Of a stretch of 7,254 nt of DNA, positions 4,567-7,254 are shown piece after piece. The translations under genes and the position numbers were made by a program. Source of the stretch: an uncultured Mucispirillum sp. (lineage in GTDB: Bacteria > Chrysiogenota > Deferribacteres > Deferribacterales > Mucispirillaceae); NCBI GenBank assembly GCA_945947845.1, contig CAMEZN010000083.1:1-7254 (forward strand), read 5' to 3'. The notes beneath the pieces are model-generated. The model saw nothing but the letters and a program-made list of their open reading frames with translations. It ran no database searches and was not told the DNA's origin. The first letter of the stretch is position 1, and every line of letters starts with the position of its first letter.

Positions 4567-4596
4567 CATAAGCCTGTTTCTTAACTGTTTTAACAT
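4453..4596 (-). CDS. Small basic/hydrophobic peptide B (47 aa), putative type I toxin
   Basis: ATG at 4596 lies 11 bases after GGAGG (4608-4612); stop TAA at 4453-4455. The peptide opens MLKQLRNRLMKKAGIFVKEH, nearly the N-terminus of peptide A, followed by a hydrophobic amphipathic stretch (LLIFIKVLITRLAWLTAEYL). A second ATG six bases from the Shine-Dalgarno gives the frame M-S-C-stop, overlapping the real start in ATGTCATG. TGTCATG at the start can pair with CATGGCA (minus strand of 4664-4670) in the leader. The convergent RNA B covers the 3' part. Unlike A and C this copy has no recognisable promoter or five-hairpin leader; its mRNA probably comes from read-through of the 99-residue gene. 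Function is inferred from architecture only. Confidence 0.6.
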   Translation of the reverse strand: MLKQLRNRLMKKAGIFVKEHLLIFIKVLITRLAWLTAEYLYQLLGLD

Positions 4597-4678
4597 GACA
4601 TTTTGCACCTCCTCTAAGATTTAACAATGTAAACACACTGCTATTCTTATTCTCAGTTTAATCTGCCATGATTTTTCT
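4597..4678 (-). promoter_or_regulatory. Proximal leader of peptide B
   Basis: This stretch is closely similar to the proximal leader of cassette C (5284-5364): both run from AAAATCATGGCAGATTAA to the Shine-Dalgarno GAGGAGGTGCAA. CATGGCA can pair with TGTCATG at the start (7 bp, one G-U), and AGATT with AATCT just inside it, leaving the Shine-Dalgarno in an internal loop. Confidence 0.5.
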
Positions 4679-4681
4679 AGA

Positions 4682-4981
4682 CTATCTACAAATAAACTCG
4701 TAGGAATAGTCTCCTTCTTCCTTATTTTTATATAAATCATATAAAGATATACCTTCTTCTTTAGAAGATGATAAAGCTTTATATTGTGAAGAAGATTCTT
4801 TTTCAGCAGTTTTTTTAACTTCTGAAATAATTTTTTTTGTTATAGATACAGTAAAATTTACGATATCTATAATAGGCTCAACTATTAATATCTCTACTAT
4901 TAGTTTTACCAGTCCTATAACTAATGCTGTTACAGCAAACAACACAGCAACAGCTGTAATTATTCCTAATATTTCTCCCAT
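4682..4981 (-). CDS. Small membrane protein (99 aa), unknown function
   Basis: ATG at 4981 follows a good AGGAGG six bases upstream. Residues 1-45 are strongly hydrophobic (GEILGIITAVAVLFAVTALV, then IGLVKLIVEILIVEPIIDIV), giving one long or two short membrane spans. The C-terminal half is soluble, lysine/glutamate-rich and probably helical (SITKKIISEVKKTAEKESSS), ending YEFICR. There is no signal peptide cleavage site. I do not recognise the family. It lies between cassettes C and B, behind the cassette C terminator, so it needs its own promoter or read-through; an A-rich tract with TAGAAT (about 5032-5037) is a weak -10 candidate. The gene ends exactly where similarity between the B and C leaders begins. 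Confidence 0.65.
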   Translation of the reverse strand: MGEILGIITAVAVLFAVTALVIGLVKLIVEILIVEPIIDIVNFTVSITKKIISEVKKTAEKESSSQYKALSSSKEEGISLYDLYKNKEEGDYSYEFICR

Positions 4982-4994
4982 GTTGTCCTCCTAC

Positions 4995-5030
4995 GGCTGT
5001 TACCTTGATATACATGGAATATCAGCAGCC
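4995..5030 (-). promoter_or_regulatory. Hairpin in the leader of the 99-residue gene
   Basis: On the minus strand GGCTG pairs with CAGCC (outer, 5026-5030 with 4995-4999) and TGATAT with ATATCA (inner, 5019-5024 with 5006-5011), just upstream of the AGGAGG of this gene. It may modulate translation. Confidence 0.45.
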
Positions 5031-5060
5031 TATTCTATTTTTTTATTGATTTTTTTTAAT

Positions 5061-5095
5061 AAAAAAAGCCAACCAGTGAAACTGATTGACTTTTT
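5061..5095 (-). terminator. Terminator of cassette C peptide mRNA
   Basis: 15-bp stem on the minus strand (loop TTC) with two U-G pairs that would be mismatches on the plus strand, followed by T7. Strong similarity to 2365-2397 and 4356-4390. Confidence 0.85.
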
Positions 5096-5114
5096 ATATT
5101 TTTTAATATATATT
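5086..5114 (+). promoter_or_regulatory. Promoter of antisense RNA C
   Basis: TTGACT (5086-5091), 17 bp, TATATT (5109-5114), placed as in cassettes A and B. Confidence 0.7.
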
Positions 5115-5120
5115 AAAGAT

Positions 5121-5253
5121 AAGGGCAGGGAGGCCAGTCCCTGCGTGTTGTTTACTTAAATAAACTTTCAAACCATTTATTAATGGCTTGTTTGAGTATT
5201 TCAGTAAATGTTGTTTTTACAAGAAAAAGAGCAGTTTTTTTTACTGCTCTTTT
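5121..5253 (+). ncRNA. Putative antisense RNA C (antitoxin-like)
   Basis: Inferred transcript of about 133 nt: 5' stem-loop GCAGGGA/TCCCTGC (5125-5144, loop GGCCAG), then antisense to the 3'UTR and most of peptide C, ending at AAAAGAGCAGT (5225-5235)/ACTGCTCTTTT (5243-5253). The terminator stem differs in sequence from A and B but sits in the same place; its T-run is short (four), so termination may be weaker. Confidence 0.55.
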
Positions 5254-5283
5254 GATGTAATGGCTCAACCTTATCTTACACAT
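5152..5283 (-). CDS. Small basic amphipathic peptide C (43 aa), putative type I toxin
   Basis: ATG at 5283 lies 11 bases after GGAGG (5295-5299); stop TAA at 5152-5154. The peptide begins MCKIRLSHYIKRAVKKTALF and is lysine-rich and amphipathic, without a long uninterrupted span. Sequence similarity to A and B is low, but the ribosome-binding region, overlapping ATGTCATG starts, internal hairpin, 3' GC hairpin and terminator are shared. The nearer ATG (5288) opens only M-S-C-V-R-stop. A full promoter and five-hairpin leader precede it. With the convergent RNA C this is inferred to be a third type I toxin-like locus. Lower similarity means coding is less certain than for A. Confidence 0.55.
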   Translation of the reverse strand: MCKIRLSHYIKRAVKKTALFLVKTTFTEILKQAINKWFESLFK

Positions 5284-5506
5284 GACATATTGCACCTCCT
5301 CTAAGATTTATCAATGTAAACACACCGATATTCTTATCATCAGCTTAATCTGCCATGATTTTTTTATTGATTTATATACACAGAAATACTGTGTAATTCT
5401 GAAACTTATTATACGCGTATAATAAGTTTATTGTGAAGTAAGTCTTTAGATAGACTTCTTGGAACTACCTGAAAGGTAGTGGACTCTCAGAGAGAGTAAA
5501 TGTAAT
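5284..5506 (-). promoter_or_regulatory. Structured 5' leader of peptide C mRNA
   Basis: Five hairpins in the same order as in cassette A: ACTCTC/GAGAGT (5483-5497), ACTACC/GGTAGT (5464-5480), AAGTCT/AGACTT (5440-5457), a 28-bp perfect palindrome (5402-5429), and ACACAG/CTGTGT (5378-5394). Linkers are conserved: CC after hairpin 1, and TCCAAG before hairpin 3, which is followed by ACTTCA. CATGGCA (minus strand of 5351-5357) can pair with TGTCATG at the peptide start (5281-5287), and AGATT with AATCT inside it, placing the Shine-Dalgarno in an internal loop. Confidence 0.65.
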
Positions 5507-5512
5507 ATCTAT

Positions 5513-5541
5513 AATATAGAGTTTTTAATTAGAAAAATCAA
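5513..5541 (-). promoter_or_regulatory. Promoter of cassette C mRNA
   Basis: On the minus strand TTGATT (5541-5536), 17 bp, TATATT (5518-5513). Same spacing, same -10 and same distance to the first leader hairpin as in cassette A. Confidence 0.7.
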
Positions 5542-5602
5542 TAAAAATATTAATCTATCCTATCTAAATCCACCTCTATATATAATATAATAGTATTAAA
5601 TC

Positions 5603-5632
5603 AAAAAAAAAGGAAGTATAATAAATACCTCC
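5603..5632 (-). terminator. Terminator after the traK-trbC-like genes
   Basis: Minus strand GGAGGTAT, loop TTATT, ATACTTCC followed by T9; 8-bp stem with one G-U pair, starting 10 bases after the trbC-like stop. The strip 5542-5602 beyond it is AT-rich with nothing else visible. Confidence 0.85.
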
Positions 5633-5642
5633 CTGTATATTT

Positions 5643-6458
5643 TTATTCATCAAAACTATCATATAGCCGCTTTAATTTATCTTCTTTAGATAAATTATAC
5701 AGCTCTCTTAAATGATAATCCATACTCCAGTCACCTTCAGACTTCCACCATTGCGGAGTGTTTTCTAATCTGCTAAAATCACCTTCGCTGCCTAAATCTA
5801 CTCGCCTGTTTACATTTTTTGCATATACCACCTGCGGAACAGTAGTTACACCATAAGTCTTAAATAACACTGGGTCAATAAGTAAACCCGATACACTTGT
5901 TTTGTTATCATCTGCAATAATCATACTTCTAGCAAACTCTATAGTAGGTCTAAAATCTTTACATCCATTGAAACCACCACCCTCTGGCAGACAGCCACGA
6001 ATAACAAATGATACAGTATCTCCTATCCCTCTTGATTGTATATAATTCTTATAATTATTTAATATCTCTTTTGGAATAGATGATGATATAAATACATATA
6101 TCCGCTCATCTTTATTGAATATACCATTTTTTTCTATATCCACTTCTTCTTTTGTGTTATTATTAATATTACGGACTGCATTACTATTAAACTTTACTAT
6201 CCCTGTCTCTGGGTCAAATGTCATTCTGTTTTTATATGCTTCAACCTGTTTACTTACTTTACCATTAAATATTGTATCAAAAGCAGCCTCAGCTCTCTTT
6301 CTCATATCTTCAGACATATCTGTTGCTATAGATTGACTCTTTTCACTCGCAGCCCTTGCTCTTGCCTGCATTTCCATATTAGTATCTATTGTTTGAGCAG
6401 AAACACTGCCCAAACATAAACTAAATACAGATATACAGGATAATAATACTCTATTCAT
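5643..6458 (-). CDS. trbC: TrbC-like F-type conjugative pilus assembly protein
   Basis: The 271-residue product has a Sec signal peptide (MNRVLLSCISVFSLCLGSVSA, cleavage after VSA), a linker rich in charged residues to about 110, and then the thioredoxin-fold-like TrbC domain of F-type transfer systems (about 118-215). Typical features are YVFISSSIPKEIL, FVIRGCLPEGG and GLLIDPVLFKTYGVTTVPQVVY, with the conserved cis-proline in TVPQ. In F plasmids TrbC is a periplasmic protein needed for pilus assembly, working with TraW and TraU. The start at 6458 is preceded by GGGGAG, at a rather long 12 bases, 20 bp after the traK-like stop; the two genes form an operon closed by the terminator at 5603. 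C157 and C167 could form a disulfide (inference). Finding trbC directly behind traK differs from F. Confidence 0.85.
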   Translation of the reverse strand: MNRVLLSCISVFSLCLGSVSAQTIDTNMEMQARARAASEKSQSIATDMSEDMRKRAEAAFDTIFNGKVSKQVEAYKNRMTFDPETGIVKFNSNAVRNINNNTKEEVDIEKNGIFNKDERIYVFISSSIPKEILNNYKNYIQSRGIGDTVSFVIRGCLPEGGGFNGCKDFRPTIEFARSMIIADDNKTSVSGLLIDPVLFKTYGVTTVPQVVYAKNVNRRVDLGSEGDFSRLENTPQWWKSEGDWSMDYHLRELYNLSKEDKLKRLYDSFDE

Positions 6459-6478
6459 AACTGTTTATTACTCCCCTG

Positions 6479-7254
6479 TTAGTTTGTTAATGATGATGCC
6501 CTGATAACTAAAAGTCTGCCTTTCTCATTTTTTGCAAGTCTTGGCACTGTTAATGATATTGCTCTCGGGTTTTTTAATACAGGCACAAATAAGTTCTCTT
6601 CCAGCTCATATATGCCGTCCATTTTAGACTGTATCTCCCAATCCTCAACAATAAAATTATGACCAGTATAAACATATCTTAATCGCATATCCATCTCTGA
6701 AAACTCATATTTTAATGAACCCTTTTTCACAGAATAACCCTCTGGTACCTGTTCCATATATACTACTTTAAATAAATCTGATATCATAGTTTCATAAGCA
6801 GTAGATTTCTCATAATTCATAGCTTTTTTTGTATCTGCAAGCGGTGATTTAAAAACTATCGTCTGCGATGGTTTATTCTCTTTTGGGAGTAGAGAAAGGT
6901 TATATACCATACCGTTACATTCTACATATAATTCTCTTGGAAAATCATTATAACGAACTTCTGTCATACTGCCTGTTGTAATCTTTACTGGCGATATTTT
7001 GACAAATAAATCTTTTTTACCACCACGAGAAATCTCTATTTCTTTATCTTTTGAATATATCGGGTCAGATATGTTACCGTTACATGTTATCCTGTTTAAG
7101 TCTTTTAAAGATATCTCTACCCTATGTAGCCCTTCACCTGATACCATCACTATATTAGATTCAATATTGTTTTTGTTAGTCAGCACCTTATCTTGTGATA
7201 AATTATTATCCCTAAATAACTTATCTGATATAGCTTTCATATCTTTTATAAACT
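6479..7254 (-). CDS. traK: TraK-like type IV secretion outer-membrane-complex protein (5' end outside window)
   Basis: The frame is open to the right edge. The first ATG in the window (7240) has no Shine-Dalgarno and no signal peptide follows, whereas TraK is exported, so the true start probably lies upstream. Features of the TraK/VirB9-like family are visible: EISLKDLNRITCNG near the N-terminus, which matches the 'S..D.NRI' strand, a beta-rich first domain to about residue 130 counted from that ATG, and a C-terminal domain ending FVPVLKNPRAISLTVPRLA and GRLLVIRAS. By family knowledge TraK forms, with TraV and TraB, the core channel crossing the outer membrane. It is followed by the trbC-like gene in one operon. 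The assignment rests on motif pattern and context, not on an alignment. Confidence 0.75.
   Translation of the reverse strand, partial: FIKDMKAISDKLFRDNNLSQDKVLTNKNNIESNIVMVSGEGLHRVEISLKDLNRITCNGNISDPIYSKDKEIEISRGGKKDLFVKISPVKITTGSMTEVRYNDFPRELYVECNGMVYNLSLLPKENKPSQTIVFKSPLADTKKAMNYEKSTAYETMISDLFKVVYMEQVPEGYSVKKGSLKYEFSEMDMRLRYVYTGHNFIVEDWEIQSKMDGIYELEENLFVPVLKNPRAISLTVPRLAKNEKGRLLVIRASSLTN

Noticed and set aside
2365..5095. Peptide cassettes as insertion sequences or MITEs
   Set aside because: No terminal inverted repeats or target-site duplications are seen; shared sequence is limited to functional RNA elements and the ribosome-binding region.
6115..6336. Plus-strand frame opposite the trbC-like gene
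   Set aside because: It is a shadow; its hydrophobic composition comes from the AT-rich complement.

Overview
The window is AT-rich. Every recognisable protein gene lies on the minus strand, so transcription of protein genes runs from position 7254 towards 1. Signal peptides together with TraK- and TrbC-like proteins of an F-type conjugative type IV secretion system point to a low-GC diderm (Gram-negative-type) bacterium carrying a conjugative plasmid or integrative conjugative element. The species cannot be read from the sequence; Deferribacterota, Campylobacterota or a spirochaete would fit the composition. Right part (5600-7254): a traK-like gene (5' end outside the window) followed 20 bp later by a trbC-like gene and a strong terminator. 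Middle part (2300-5600): an unusual accessory block. Three related cassettes (A 2364-2884, B 4356-4680, C 5061-5541) each encode a 43-51 residue basic/hydrophobic peptide on the minus strand and carry a convergent plus-strand transcription unit: a TTGACT-N17-TATATT promoter embedded in the mRNA terminator, a GC-rich 5' stem-loop, and an intrinsic terminator inside the peptide gene. This is the architecture of a type I toxin-antitoxin locus (toxic peptide plus antisense RNA). Cassettes A and C also share a promoter and a leader of five consecutive hairpins whose stems covary, and in all three a leader segment is complementary to the peptide start codon. Between the cassettes lie a 99-residue membrane protein, a 50-residue single-span membrane protein followed by a 110-residue secreted protein, and a type II RelE-like toxin/XRE antitoxin pair bounded by two near-identical terminators. 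Divergent from cassette A is a probable plus-strand sRNA (about 2962-3038) whose hairpin loop is the exact complement of the extended Shine-Dalgarno sequence AAGGAGACAG used by the MoxR gene, and nearly so for the VWA-protein and 50-residue genes. Left part (1-2300): a MoxR-type AAA+ ATPase with a SWIM-like Cys/His N-terminal region, a 55-residue acidic protein, a terminator-like hairpin, and the start of a protein with HExxH and EDARIE motifs like CobT/VWA-type partners of MoxR ATPases. Together the window looks like the accessory and stabilisation segment of a conjugative element: transfer genes at one end, a chaperone-like ATPase module at the other, and between them four toxin-antitoxin-like loci and an RNA regulator that may act on the ribosome-binding sites of several neighbours. 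All RNA calls are inferred from promoter, hairpin and terminator patterns read by eye and have no experimental support here.
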